From Takakia lepidozioides (lineage: Eukaryota > Streptophyta > Takakiopsida > Takakiales > Takakiaceae): 64,000 bases of DNA. Positions 1 through 12,200 of the stretch are shown piece by piece. The translations under genes and the position numbers were made by a program. Position 1 is the first letter of the stretch, and every line of letters begins with the position of its first letter. A model generated the notes under the pieces. It did not search any database. It was given only the letters and a program-made list of their open reading frames with translations, and was not told the DNA's origin. The DNA is taken from positions 24,862,001-24,926,000 of the forward strand of contig CM060734.1 of NCBI GenBank assembly GCA_030704615.1, read 5' to 3'.

Positions 1-2095
1 CTTCTCTCCCCCCGAGACGACTTCATCCAAACCCTCTGGATGGAAATTCGGCGCCGTATTTCCATCCTAGGGACGAAATTGGGGTGCCACCTGGCATTCT
101 CTCCCCCCAAGACGACTTCATCCAAAATCCCCAAGATGGAAATTCGGCATCGTATTTCCATCCTGTGGATGAAATTGGGGTTCCAACTGGCACTCTCTCC
201 CCCCCGAGAGGACTTCATCTAAACGCTCGAGGATGGAAATTTGGCACCGTATTTCCATCTTGTGGATGAATTTGGGTGCCACCTGGCCCGAAAAGCCCGA
301 AAAAATCCAAAAATGGAAGAAAATGGATGAAAATCGTCCGTAATTAGGAAGATCTCCACCCGGGATGGTCAAATCTGACCGCGCTGGATGGAAATTCAGC
401 GCTGAATTTCCATGCAGGTGGATGAAAATGGTGTGTCAGCTCGGTTCCCCCCGCCCCCCCCCCCCCCCCCCCCCCCCCCCCCGAAGATTTCATCCAACCC
501 CCATGAATGGAAATTCAGTGCCAGATTTCCATCCAAGGGATGAACTTTCCCGGTACAAGCTGGCCCTTTCTCATTCCGAAACAATTTCAGCCAACTCCTT
601 CCGAATGGAAATTCGGCGCCGCATTTCCATCCTCGGGGATGAACTTGGGTGCCACCTGGCTGGCTCTCCTCCCAAAACGACTTCATCCAACTCCCCCCGG
701 ATGGAAATTTGGTGTCGCATTTCCATCCGGGGGGGATGAACTTGGGTGCCACCTGGCCGGCTCTCCTCTGGAAACGACTTCATCCAGCTCCCCCCGGATG
801 GAAATTCGGTGCCGCATTTCTATCCGGGGGGATGAAAATATTCTGCCAAGTAGGACTCTTGCCCCCCGAAATGATTTCATCCAACACCCCTTGGATGCAA
901 ATGCGGCACCAAATTTCCATCTGGGGGGATGAACTTCGGTGCCAGGTGGCCCTCTCTTCCCCCGAGATCATTTCATCCAAACCCCCTTGGATGGAAATTC
1001 GGCGCCGTATTTCCATCCTGGGGATGAAATTTGGGTGCCAGCTGGGCTTCTCTACCCCGAGACGACTTTATCCAAACCCTCAGGATGGAAATTCGGCACC
1101 ATATTTCCATCCTTGGGACAAAATTGGGGTGCCACCTGGCATTCTCTCCCCCCATGAAGACTTCATCCAAAATCCCCAGGATGGACATTCAGCGCGGTAT
1201 TTCCATCTTGGGGATGAAATTTGGGTTCCAACTGGCACTCTCTCCCCCCGAGAGGACTTCATCTAAACGCCCGAGGATGGAAATTTGGCGCCGTATTTCC
1301 ATCTTGCGGATGAATTTGGGTGTTACCTGGCCCGAAAAGTCCGAAAAAGTCCAAAAATGGAAGAAAATTGCCCGTAATCAGGAAGATCTCCACCCGGGAT
1401 GGTCAAATCTAACCGCGCTGGATGGAAATTCGGCGCCGAATTTCCATCTAGGTGGATGAAAATGGTGTATCAGCCCCCCCCCCCCCCCCCTCCCCCTCCG
1501 AGAAGATTTCATCCAACCCCAATGGATGGAAATTCGGTGCCAAATTTCCATCCAAGGGATGACCGGTACAAGCTGGCCCTTTCTCCTCCCGAAACGATTT
1601 CATCCAACTCCCCCCATGGAAATTCGGCGCCGCATTTCCATCCGGGGGGGATGAACTTGGGTGCCACCTGGCCAGCTCTCCTCCCGAAATGACTTCATCC
1701 AACTCCCCCGGATGGGGATTCGGCGCCGCATTTCCATCCGGGGGGATGAAAATATTCTGCCAAGTGGGTCTCTCGCCCCCGGAAATGATTTCATCCAACT
1801 CCCCTTGGATGGAAATGCGGCACCGAATTTCCATCCGGGGGGATGAACTTCGGTGCCAGGTGGCCTTCTCTTCGCCCGAGATCATTTCATGCGGCGCCGA
1901 ATTTCCATCCAAGGGGGGTGGGATGAAATGGTCTTGGGGGAGGAGAGGGCCAGCTGGCACCCAACTGCATCCCCCGGATGGAAATTCGGCGCCAAATTTC
2001 CATCCATCCGGGGGCCTCAAGTTGGGTGCCAGTTGTGCTTCTCTCCCCCCGAGAAGGTTTCATGTCCAACTCCCACCGGATGACGATCTCTCGCG
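1..2095. repeat. Palindromic satellite, ~90-bp units in a ~1.03-kb higher-order repeat
   Basis: About twenty units each carry a core that reads GATGGAAATTCGGC followed by its exact reverse complement, with GGCGCC at the centre; 1421-1448 is a perfect 28-bp case. Units are joined by linkers such as 'gacttcatccaa' and 'gggtgccacctggc'. The block holding 'ggatggtcaaatct' recurs at about 365 and 1399, so a second period of about 1034 bp overlies the monomer. Poly-C tracts at about 455-482 and 1474-1495 mark the same place in each large repeat. Open frames here on both strands repeat a few motifs and are by-products of the satellite, not genes. Confidence 0.9.
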
Positions 2096-2139
2096 ATATG
2101 CTATCATCCTCCCTCCAGACCCTATATAGTTCATTCCTA

Positions 2140-4165
2140 GTGTCTGCCTATTCTTCACAATCCCCAATTCCCCTTCTGCCGCTTCTTTGCTCAATCCTTC
2201 CGTCGTTTCTATGGGGTGTGGTCGAGCAGGTTTCCTGTCTGTCCGGCCCCAAGCCCCACTGTTTCCTTTTCAAAAACTCGTTGTACCTGGATTGTTGCGC
2301 CAGATGCGCCGCAGAAAGGGTACGCCATGAAGAATGCACTGATTCGGCCATGTTTGTTGTCGTCGGTGTCAGAGTCCAGACACAAAGCATTGACAACCAT
2401 AGTATTGTTGGGGACGTGAAATCGTTCAACTCACCTGCCGCATATATTTGCCAAACTGGCCAAAATGATAATGCCACCAAGCAAGCCAACTGACCATTGC
2501 TCCCTCATCTTCTTTCTTTACATCACCTGAAGTTGTCCACCAAGCCCGTATACATGCAACCTCGGTCTCTGCATCATCCAAAGTGGGAGCATTCTTCCAT
2601 GAAGACACATGGAACGGTGGTCCTCTCTGAAAGTTGGCGCCACAAGTTTGGTTGTGTACTCCGACAAGCTCTGTAGAAAATGGAACCCACAAGATCTCTC
2701 ATTTCCTTCCATTGGAACATTCGGGTCTTCCTCGTACACCCTTCGGACTGCGGCCCAATTTGCGTGTGCGTTGTCCGCCACGAAACCACGTTATTCGGCG
2801 GGGGCAATCCCGCCCTGGCCATCTGTTCGTTTGTTTCCTGCCAAAGGTGCATCTCCGATTGTGTGACCTCCCTTTTCATCTCACAAATAGCAATGGTCAT
2901 TAGCATTCTGCAATGGGGGTCATAGACATGTGCACCCATTGTCACCCACTCGTGATTTGTAATACGCTTGATATGGTTGAACATGACCCAGCTGTTTGGC
3001 AAGTCTCCACTCGTCATCTGGCGGACCAGATCCACGCCGCTACCAAGACCATACGTTGACATTTTGAATATGAAACAATGGTCTGCCTCACTCCCTTGTC
3101 TTGGCAATCGACTTCCATGAATGAAGTCATACCCACATTGTCGCTTGACCTCCAGAATGGACTGCATATCCGAGCCTCGCCCAATTTTCTGTTTGCAGGA
3201 GACAATGTGATTTATGACATTCGGGGAACAGACGTGGAACACCGATTCCAGCAATGTATTCATTTCATTCTCATCAAGATGAACTCTGTCGGAGCCATCT
3301 TCCGACATTATTCTGCCCAATGTCATCTTATGGGTGGCCTGCAGCTATATTTATTTCGGTTTGGCACCAGGTCTCAACTTCAACTCCTTCTGAATGAGGT
3401 GTTGTGCTTCCTGGGCAGCCTCCCGCGAGTTCCTCCTCGCCAATTTGTGACAGTGCACACCAATGTGTATACAAGCTCGCGTGAGGTTTGGCAAAAGGCT
3501 ACACACATAGTACTACTTCGCATTGCAAACAGACATGCAAACGGGTGGTTTTTTGCAATGCGCGCACTTAAAAGTAGAGTGCGGAACCTTTTCCTGAGTT
3601 TGAAAGGGTCGAAGAGTTGTGCCTATCCAATCCGTCTTGTTCTTGTGTCCTTTGGATTTATAATGGAAGCAGGTCGCAGAGAAACACCGCAGCATGCCGC
3701 CACACAAAACGTAACGCACCTGGACACCATCGGCAATCTTCATGCTGGTGGTTCTTGTGATGCACCAAGGGTGACTGTCATGTTTTCTATCCATATCTGT
3801 CAACATTCCGGACGCTCTGGAATTGTCCGACAGAGGAGGGAACTCAAAAATGAATTTGTCGTCGACGTCTGGGGGAAGATGTGTGACGGATTTAATTGTG
3901 AACTTGTTGTAGTCCAGCGCAGCCAGCTCAGAGCGGTGTCCCTCCGTCTGCAGCCCTCGCATAATATCAATAATGGATTGAGTTGTTGAGCTCGTACAGG
4001 GAATATGACTCCCTCCTTTGCTGATGTCCATTTCAGACTTGCCTGATCTCCAAGATGATCTTGGAACTTCCATGACCTCATCCTCGTCAGACAGGTTGTG
4101 AACAACCTGGTTCTCCGCTTGGCGCTTTCCTCTCCATGCCCGCTCACGCGGTTCCATCTCTTCCA
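2140..4165 (-). pseudogene. Decayed MULE-type transposase, copy A (C-terminal SWIM part missing)
   Basis: Frames at 3513-4165, 2574-3510 and 2150-2780 (minus) align piece by piece with the transposase at 16.5-19.8 kb. The shared blocks are a Cys-rich region (HPWC...GGMLRC...C), an 'LTRACIHIG' block, 'RMLMTIAICEM', 'ADNAHANW', 'ERSCGFHFLQSL' and 'NMAESVHSSW'. The last three resemble the second Asp and the Glu of a Mutator-type DDE fold. A TAG at 3513-3515 and several frameshifts break the frame. The coding homology runs into the satellite at about 2.1 kb, so the SWIM finger seen in copy B is absent. Identity as a MULE is inferred from the DDE-like order and from copy B. Confidence 0.7.
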
Positions 4166-4167
4166 TC

Positions 4168-4431
4168 CTATATAGGCCCAAAATCATCCAACTCGATGGT
4201 GCCCACCGCCCCAGAGTACCTTCGTGGCCCCTTGGTAGCTCCATACATCTCCTCCATTGTGTCCCACAACAATGGCAAAGAAACAACTTGCACCGCCGGT
4301 ATGAGTCCTCCTGATTCACAATCCGAATCAGAACCTTCCGTGGAAGACACAGGAGGTGAAGGTGGCCTAAACCGCACGTCTCGTGTACCCACTAGTATCG
4401 CTAGTGCTCGAACCGGCACTGTCCCCAGCAA
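4168..4431 (-). pseudogene. Ty3 gag N-terminal fragment inside MULE copy A
   Basis: The minus-strand frame contains 'FRPPSPPVSSTEGSDSDCES', 'EEMYGATKGPRR' and 'GTIELDDF'. The same order occurs on the plus strand at about 50395-50570 in the gag start of the Ty3 element ('FRPPSPP', 'SDTDSEASS', 'EEMYVYQGPRR', 'GTIELDDF'), with clear DNA similarity. It is therefore a piece of that retroelement family, lying between the transposase part (below 4165) and the upstream N-terminal-like part (above 4464). It could be an insertion scar or a captured exon. No LTR is visible. Confidence 0.65.
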
Positions 4432-4463
4432 CTAGTGGCACCTCCGTGTTGACACTCAACCGG

Positions 4464-5051
4464 TCATGAACATGTCCCTAACCCCCTCCCCTTTGTTTGC
4501 CAACTTATCACACCCATCGTTCTTGATGGCGGAGCCTTTGGATTAAATTTAATGCAGAACTCTCTCCTTGAGGTTCCAACTCTCAAATTCGCGGACTCTT
4601 TTGTGGAAGGCGGTTGGAGAGAAACCGCATTTGGCGGCAAAATGGGTTCCCCAACAGCCCTGTATATGACGGTGTCCGATGGTGGAAGCAGCCATTCACT
4701 GCCGTCGCCTCGATCATCGTGGAGCACAACAATACTTTTGACAACAACTCCATTTGAATCCTTCCTTTCCTCCTCCACAACTATTGACCCGGGTTTCAAG
4801 TGGAATTTGACGCAAAGATATTTCTCGGCAACCAGAATTCCCCCTCTATTAGAAAATATATAGCTCTGTTGGTGTGAGGAGGGCAGTACACTATAGCGCT
4901 GGAGTTTGCAGCCATGGGAAACGTGCACAGCGGACTGCGAGCACGGCGTTCGGGCAAGCGGTCTGGGAGAAGCGGGGAGGTAGTGAGGCAATGCAATGTA
5001 GGGCCAAACTTTGCAAGCGAGGAAGCACATCCATGAATTCGGTGAGCCCAC
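4464..5051 (-). CDS. Possible N-terminal segment of MULE copy A
   Basis: A 195-codon open frame with low but patterned similarity to the segment upstream of transposase copy B (16155-16478). Both have a 'KFHLK/RFTLK' start, a 'G-x-P' near the middle and an 'F-C/S-x-K' end, and both lie just 5' of the transposase. I recognise no domain. It may be an exon of the transposase or a second small protein of the element. The first ~60 codons have a composition unlike protein, so the true start is probably an intron boundary near 4870. Confidence 0.35.
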   Translation of the reverse strand: MGSPNSWMCFLACKVWPYIALPHYLPASPRPLARTPCSQSAVHVSHGCKLQRYSVLPSSHQQSYIFSNRGGILVAEKYLCVKFHLKPGSIVVEEERKDSNGVVVKSIVVLHDDRGDGSEWLLPPSDTVIYRAVGEPILPPNAVSLQPPSTKESANLRVGTSRREFCIKFNPKAPPSRTMGVISWQTKGRGLGTCS

Positions 5052-5733
5052 ACTCCAAAAAATCCACTGTCAAAGTTTTCATGAACGTGGTCTCCGAAAT
5101 GCGGCCCCTGGGCTTTACGTAATAACTGCCAACGGTATACAGTCAGGAGGTTGTAGACCTGTGCAGGTGCCCTGCGAGAACTAATAATTGCATTGTCTGA
5201 CGAGAGGTGTGAGGGGGCGACCGTGCCAGCACCTTGCACAAGGACAGAGGGAATTGAAAGAGACACAGTGACAGAGTTCCATCTGTCCTATGGAAATGTG
5301 ACATTCCACAGGGTTGGTTCGGGACTGAGTAGAAGATTGAGTACTGGACCCTCTCAGGCAAAAGTCAACATTCAACACAAGTCAACATTGCACAAAAAGT
5401 GGAACTTTTGTTCATAGAAAACTTTTATTCATATAATGAACTTCGACAAATATGCATGCAATGCATGCTCAAGTAAGCTTGAAGTATGCATGCAATCCCT
5501 ACTCAGGTAACCGAAAAAATTGTTGTCGTGTTTGTACTGTTGTCACCAAGAAGCTGGGACTTCAGTTGCCCTCTCATGAAGCTCACATGACTGATTTTAC
5601 ATCTCCAAGTAAACACAATGGATGCAGTCCTTGCCCCCTTGTTGCAGTGGACAACAATGTCATGTCCTCCGATATAAGCACCATCGTAAATGGAGATTTT
5701 AGGTGTGGAAACTCTGTGGCCGTAGGACTCATC

Positions 5734-6168
5734 CTAGTAGCTTATGAGAATGTCCCCATAGACTATTTGCGAGGGAATCCGCGGAGGCGTGTACGTCAGC
5801 CCGATGACATTGTCGTAGGTCCATTGGCAGCAATTCCAATGATACAAATAGGCGGCCCGGCTTTTGGGGAACTCCCATGCAGGCGGATACTCCAGATCGG
5901 TGATTTTCAGACACCACATCCGCGCAAGGTTGCCCCCACGAGTGAAATCGTAGTAGCCATCAAGCCACTCAAGAGCCCGCATGTTCTCCCGCCTCTGCTG
6001 GGAGTCATAGTAAGATAATCGCACCGAGTCTTCTGGGCGCCGACTGCCCACAACAGGGAACTCCTCAAAAATTTCGCACGTGCGAATCGAAATATGGCAC
6101 CGTATTTCGTAGTGGAGTGGCAAAACCTTTCCCGCAGAATGTAGGAAGAAGGAAGATTTTTCAAGCAC
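5734..6168 (-). CDS. Unrecognised protein-like open frame
   Basis: A 144-codon frame rich in Trp and Tyr, with segments such as 'YYDSQQRRENMRALEWLDGY' and 'AAYLYHWNCCQWTYDNV'. The composition looks like real globular protein and not antisense noise, but I know no family for it. It lies on the same strand and just upstream of MULE copy A, so it may be an exon of that element or an older neighbouring gene. It opens after a stop without a convincing start context, and ends in TAG. Confidence 0.35.
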   Translation of the reverse strand: MLEKSSFFLHSAGKVLPLHYEIRCHISIRTCEIFEEFPVVGSRRPEDSVRLSYYDSQQRRENMRALEWLDGYYDFTRGGNLARMWCLKITDLEYPPAWEFPKSRAAYLYHWNCCQWTYDNVIGLTYTPPRIPSQIVYGDILISY

Positions 6169-6199
6169 TGTAGACTATGTTGTTGCACGGGGATCATAC

Positions 6200-7660
6200 A
6201 ATCGTGAGAAAAGGGTCAGCTTCATTCCAAAGTTAGGGCATATAAAACCGCGGAATATTCTATACACGCCAATATACGGCGTCCTTTTGCTGTGGGATCC
6301 TGGATTTTTCGTTTCACGATGGGTTTTTTCCATGAGCAGACTTATGAAACCATGAGCCACCTTGTTACTCACGACATATCTTTGCCGCATTACAGGATCT
6401 GGAAATTCCAAAATAGTCAATGTCAAATTAAAAAAACTATTATTTTAATATATTTTTTAATCTGCCGCATTTCCAAATTTGGAGAGTCCGCTCATGAAAA
6501 GTCGTGTCTTAGACTTCGGCTCACGGCTCATGCCGCTCATGCCGCTCATGGCTCATGGCTCATGGTTTTTGGCTCATGAATAGTAAACCTCCACCCAACA
6601 GCACCATCTTGCAAGTTAAATTGACAATAGCTAACCTCCTATCTTACCGTTCACCATGGAACTTGCAGACAAAAGTGCAACTCTCTCCCATGAGCATGAC
6701 ATACACACAGTGGCCGCCCCCACCCCCTCAGCAACACATACAACTGCATATTCATCAGCTCGTCTTAACTTATAAAGCATCCTACATACAACAACAAGAT
6801 TATCTCCCCACCCTCTATATGATGTCAAAAAATCCAACCTCCCTACAAATACCCATTGTCGAGACAAGAGTGTCGGAGTCACAAAGACAATGTCTGCATT
6901 TCGAGGGAAGTGATGCGCCATCCGGGTGGATAAATGGAACATTGAAACAATGATGTGCTGAACCACAATCTCTCATAGGGAAAAAAACAAGTGAAACACA
7001 TTGTAGAATAATAGTTATTTTTCTATTTGGTTAGAACGATGTTTAGAAAGCTAAGTAGAAGACATTGAAATATGAATATAGAATTATTTGGGCTTTTATT
7101 GAGTAAAATTGCAAAATTAACCAATTAGATGTAAATTGGGTAGAATTGGATGTAGAATTGGATGAAAATTTAGGGATGGACAAAATAAAATTGGATGATA
7201 CATTGTAAGCTAGACTTAGAATTGAATGATTAATTGGATGATAAACGGGATGAATAATTGGGTAGTTAGAATTGGAATTGGGAAGTTAGAATTGGGAGAT
7301 TCGGCTAAACACAGTGAATCCAGAGTAGTGATATAAAAAGGTCGATTGTGAGAGAGTGTAGAATAATATAAATTTTTGGTTAAGATTTAATTTTAGGACT
7401 ATTTAGTGCATTTCCTGCTCGATATACTCTTTGATACTATTGATACATATTTGATATAGTAACATTGCTCGATATTTTATGACGATCGATAGTCTGACTT
7501 TAATCGATAATGAAGAAAATAGATGAATGAATATTTTGGATGACTAGAAGAAGTTAGACGGTTATAGAAGTTGTTGAGACAGATTGCTATAATTGAGCTG
7601 TGGGACAATAGATCATTGTCAGATGAGTCAGAGAGTTGTGACTAGGGTGGAGAGAGCAGG
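6200..7660. other. AT-rich non-coding stretch
   Basis: I see no gene here. 6528-6585 holds a short run of 'gctcatg/ctcatgg' repeats. From about 7000 the sequence is AT-rich, with many 'ttggatga' and 'gaattgg' words that grade into the GATGAATG-rich stretch further right. Confidence 0.5.
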
Positions 7661-7668
7661 GATGCCTC

Positions 7669-7765
7669 GGCGTGAGCCTGGTCACGTGAGCGCAACTGCG
7701 CTCACGCCACGTCACCTTGCGCCAATGCCACATCACGGGGCTCACTCCACGTCATCACACTTGAA
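7669..7765. repeat. GTGAGC/GCTCAC-rich flank, left candidate end of the MULE-MTase element
   Basis: Begins GGCGTGAGC (7669-7677), then 'cacgtgagcgc', 'gcgctcacgccacgtcacc' and 'ggctcactccacgtcatc'. The same words, ending GCTCACGCC in inverted orientation, occur at 20205-20376 on the far side of the ParB-methyltransferase and transposase genes. Similar words mark the ends of the MULE-type MITEs at 38075 and 45588. This suggests subterminal repeats of one transposon family. No exact target-site duplication was found. Confidence 0.45.
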
Positions 7766-7869
7766 GACCGCATCACCACGCGCCCAGGAAGAAGTGGAGT
7801 GTATTCCCGCGGATTGACACCCTTTACCGCGGAAACAAGCTGGACGACATAATAAAAGGCAGTGGTCAT

Positions 7870-8250
7870 TCCCACCTGAAAGCAACAGTTGAATAAAGGA
7901 TGGATGAATGTACAGTTGGATGATAAACAGATGGATGAGTGTGAAAAATGAATATAGATGGATGAATGAGGGAAGGATAAGAGTCAAATGGATGAATGTA
8001 TAATGGATGTTGAGCAATGAAAAACATTCATGACAGGAAGATGCATGACTAAAACTTTAGACGAATGCACAACGTACATGACATGAGTGTGGTAGGTTTG
8101 TGGGGTGGATTAAAGAGTACAGAGGATGAATGTACAATGGATGTTGAACAAAGGAAAACATTCATGAATGGAGCACGCATGAATACACTGTAGATGAAAG
8201 CACAATGGATATGACAAGAGTGAGGTTTTGTGAGATGGATTCATACATAT
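7870..8250. repeat. Degenerate GATGAATG repeat
   Basis: Imperfect repeats of 'gatggatgaatg' and 'acattcatga', including two related blocks 'aatggatgttgaacaa...aaaacattcatga' about 145 bp apart. Non-coding. Confidence 0.6.
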
Positions 8251-8370
8251 TGCAATTTAAATGGTAGTTGATTCTTTGATTATTTTTCTTTCCAAAGGAA
8301 CAACTACGGTGGAGGAAGGGGATTCAATTTTCCAAAGAGGATGAAACAGAATATTAAAATAACACATAGT

Positions 8371-9270
8371 TCAGTCTGACTCAGAGTCAGTACAATGTAT
8401 CCCCGCTTCATCTGCATCTAAGTCTAAGTATTTAAGAACTCCGGATCTACGCTGGCTACACCTACGGCCGGGCAGTAAAAATTCAGGGGAACTCAGCCGC
8501 GTGAAGTGCCATTGCTTCGGCATAATCAGGAAGCAGAAAATTGGAAAGGGGGCTGTCGAAAACAGACTCGCCACAAATGACTGTATCTCCTGAAGATCCA
8601 CCCTGCCTTTCCTGAAAGACAGCCTGAAGAAGTTATTACTGTAACTTTGATGTTATTGAGAAATTGAGTATGACTCCCAAAGTGGGTTTATCACTTACTC
8701 ACATGAAAAGTCGTTGTCGACCTGCTTATCTTCGGGATCGTCATCATTTCGAATTTGAATCCGATCAGTCTGTGTGCCTGAAGTTGAGCCAGACAAAAGG
8801 GGGAGGAGCACTGTGTTGTAGAGGTCAGAATCACCCTCCATGCCAAAAAGGCTTCTTCCGCCTGCCTTGCATGCATGGTAAGTTGCTCCTACACCAGACA
8901 TGAGGACATGAACAGTTTGGTGGGGGGGATTTAAGCAGATGGAACTGGTGAAAAAAAATCAATTCGGAAGGGAGAGAACGAACCTGTGGACACAGAAAGA
9001 TCGACCACCCGTGCAGAGTGGTGGCTGCATGACTCCAGCAGTATTTGCATGAACGCTGGGATTTTTTCCTTTGCACCTCTCCAGGGAGTGCCATCTGGTC
9101 TCTTCAGAGTCTGACTGGACTGCATGAAGTTGTACAAAATGTCATCGACATGCGGCTCATAGGGGGGGGTTGACGAAACAACCCTGGTCAGAAATCTCAA
9201 AGCTGCGAATGGAGGATGGTGTCTTTGAGGTGCGAATCCTCCGCAGGCAGATCGCCTTGAACATCCTCGT
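8371..9270 (-). CDS. Methyltransferase C-terminal exons: motif I (SAM-binding) and tail
   Basis: Exon 8984-9270 ends ...SHHSARVVDLSVSTG and splices at CACAG|GTTCGT to 8888 (acceptor GGTGTAG), giving a DPFxGTG-like motif I followed by 'ACKAGGRSLFGMEGDSDLY'. This is the usual C-terminal end of N4/N6-type DNA methylases. The last exon, 8371-8611, follows a strong GTAAGT donor and ends in an acidic 'DLDADEAG...TDSESD' tail and stop. The Pro of DPF is Leu here, and the Gly-x-Gly is Ser-Thr-Gly. A one-base shift near the 'cagctttgag' at about 9203 separates an acidic start of exon 8984-9270 from its main frame. Confidence 0.6.
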
Positions 9271-12200
9271 CTGCCAAAGATAGCAGGTTAGTGTGGTAAA
9301 CACAATCTATAGTGGAAGTGTGTACATCGGCTATTCAGAACTCAGGCATAAAACAATCATTTTTATCACGAATCGGTGATGATCGGTGTCGATCATGACA
9401 GATTCTTCTAGAGTGGAGCTGCAGAGAACATTGAAACTCATCATGAAAGCACAAGCAGAGGGAGACGGCATACCAGCTGACCAGGGAAACCCCCTTTCAC
9501 AAGGTAGAGGCTGTTCACACAATTCCATGTGCGCAAAATTTCAAACCCTGAAGACTTCAGGTATGATGCCAATGCCTGACAACTATCTTTGTCACATGAC
9601 TGAAAAGCAGAAGTGTCCCTACATCAGAGAGAAAATTATTACAGAACCCGAACACCCAACTCCAGTAGTTGTCCTCGAATTTGTTCCAGCCTGGGGTCTT
9701 GCCCTTTGGAAGAACTTCTGGCACAGCCTGGCCATCCGGGATGTCGAGAATGACAATGTCAGCCGCATATGTTTTTCTGCACACCGCACACGAAGGTGGG
9801 ACCTGTGCTCACCGCAACAGACATGTTTATTTTAAGAACGATGGCAAGAATGTTTTCAAAGAACTAGACTGAAATACTGCCATGAAACTTTCAGAGAAAA
9901 ATGAAAGAAACTGGAATTCTCACCAGATTGAGGAATGAGATTATGTTGTCCTAGGTAGGCGAAGGCACCCCAGTGTATCCTCTCTTTCGACTCTGCATCA
10001 TCGCCAGCCAACCCTCATTGACAATTTTAATCTCTCCTGCCGAATCAGAACGGGAAGGGTGTGGCTTGGCATCGAACACGCACTGAACTGTGCGGGTATA
10101 TCTTCCAGCAGGGAAGTCCTGCCCACTCTCCATCTCCTTTTCCTTTCTCCTGCCCCTTGTCCTTTTCCTTCTCTTTGGACTTGTCTTGTCCTTTGGCTTT
10201 GCTGGTGAGATGGCTATGACATCAAGAGCCTTGTCTTTTGGTTTGCGGCCCGCCTTCTTTCCCTTCTGCGGCGTTCCCTGAGCATCAGGCTCCTTGGCAG
10301 CCAAGTTTGCTATGTTTCTTTGGTACTCTTCGTCAGTCAGAGGCGCCAGCATCTCAGCATTATTGTTCAATATTTCATGTGCTGTTCTTGAAAGGTCGTG
10401 TGCTCCGGTGGGCAGTCAAGGTACCAGCCACGTCTCCTGAAGTGAGAGGGACTCCAGTCCTTCAATATCGCCTGCAGTATACATGGTTGGATCGTTTGCA
10501 GGGTCCGACCACATGTCAAGATAGTCTGGAATACCGCTCAGGTGATTTCCTTCCATAAGCACATATTTCGTGTACCTGTTAAACAGGAGATAAATCCCAA
10601 CCCACCAAAGCGCGAAGTGAGTAAGATGCAAGTAGCACAGAATGAAAAAAACATGGAATGAAATGGCTCTGAGAACTGCTCCAAGGACCTTTCAGGACCA
10701 CACGACAGCTCCGGATGTGAATGTCGTCAACGCCATTCAAAACATTCCATTCAATGATACTGTAAATACACCTAATCCACGTGAATGCAAACTCTCGCTT
10801 TGGAATGACACAGACATAGAAGTGAATGTCGTCAACGACATTCACTTTGGATTTGTGAATACACTGCTAATCAAGCCTAATGATTTCTCAAAAGAGGCAA
10901 AATCATTGGATGGAAATCAGAAACTCGAGTAAGGAACCCCCCCAAAAACTCAATGGACATTCATAACGAACATAACACTGAGGACCTCATAATAACACTG
11001 GATGTGAATGGCGTCAACGCCATTCACAAAATTACGAACAAGGAACCAATTAATACACCCTTAGCTCCCAATCCATGTAAATTCAAATTGTCGCTGGTGA
11101 ATGACACAGACATAGAAGTGAATGTCGTCAACGACATTCACTTTGGATCTCTGATAACACAGCTAATCAAGCCTCAAGATTTCTCGCAAGAGGCAAAAGC
11201 AATGCAGAACAACTGAATGTCTGCATTGACATTCAGCAAACTGAAGTGAGGAACCCTCACTGTAAACTCTATGGACATTACAAAAACTTACATAACTCTG
11301 AGGACCTCTCAACAACTCTGGATGTGAATGTCGTCAACGCCATTCAGGGACATTATCAATTCTAATCAGGGACACTATAATTACACCCTAAGCTCCTAAT
11401 CCAGGTGAATTCAAATTCTCGCTTAAGAATGACTCAGACAAAGAAGTGAATGTCGTCAACGACATTCAATTTGGATCTATGATTACAATCCTTATGAAGC
11501 CAAATTATTTCCCAAAAAGTGCAGTAGAGTTTCCAGTATGATATTGCACCTGTACACAACTCGCATCATGGCCCACTCTCCTCCAACCTGACTGTCAAAG
11601 TCGTTGGACCGTAAAATGTTACCATCTTTGGAGAACTCCCGGAAAAAACAGTATCTCCAGGTGAGACCTCTCCACTTCCTTATGTATGCCTCCAATGACA
11701 TTTGGGGAGGGGAAACAATCGAAATGTTCAAGTCCTTCAAAGTCTGATCCAGCACAATGACGGCGCGCTTTTCGAGCTGCAAATTGTATGTATTTTGTCA
11801 GTATTGCAAATAAGATACTCATCACATAATTGAAGAAAAGAAAACGGCTTATTTGAATACACACCTGACTCCAAAATGTAGCCTTGTGGAGCCAGTTATC
11901 AAACACCAAATCACTGATTCCTTCCACCTTTGTGCCAGGCTGTATGGTGCTCTTTGGGAACTGATTCAAGTCCTTTACTGTCTGATCTGAGTTCCATATC
12001 TCCAGCCACCTTATTTTTGTTTGTGGGTCGACCATGGATATGGCCAGCCGGTGCAATTTCTCCTGCTGCATCTCCGGATGCACATGCTTGTCATAGTGAG
12101 ATTTGATCTGCTGAAGGAACTCAGAACCAAGTCCAGGATCTACTATTCTAAGCTGCTTTCCGAAGGCGGACATCAATTTGGTTCTTCGCATTTCAAACTC

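Noticed and set aside
40-2129. Many open frames of 60-205 codons on both strands
   Set aside because: They repeat the satellite unit (GNSAPNFHP, MEIRRRISI and so on) and follow its period.
3078-3989. 303-codon plus-strand open frame
   Set aside because: It lies antisense to MULE transposase copy A, whose minus-strand frames match copy B in order; the plus-strand peptide has no recognisable pattern.
9386-9835. 149-codon plus-strand open frame
   Set aside because: Antisense to exons 9474-9599 and 9656-9802 of the methyltransferase-like gene, which have splice borders and motif order.
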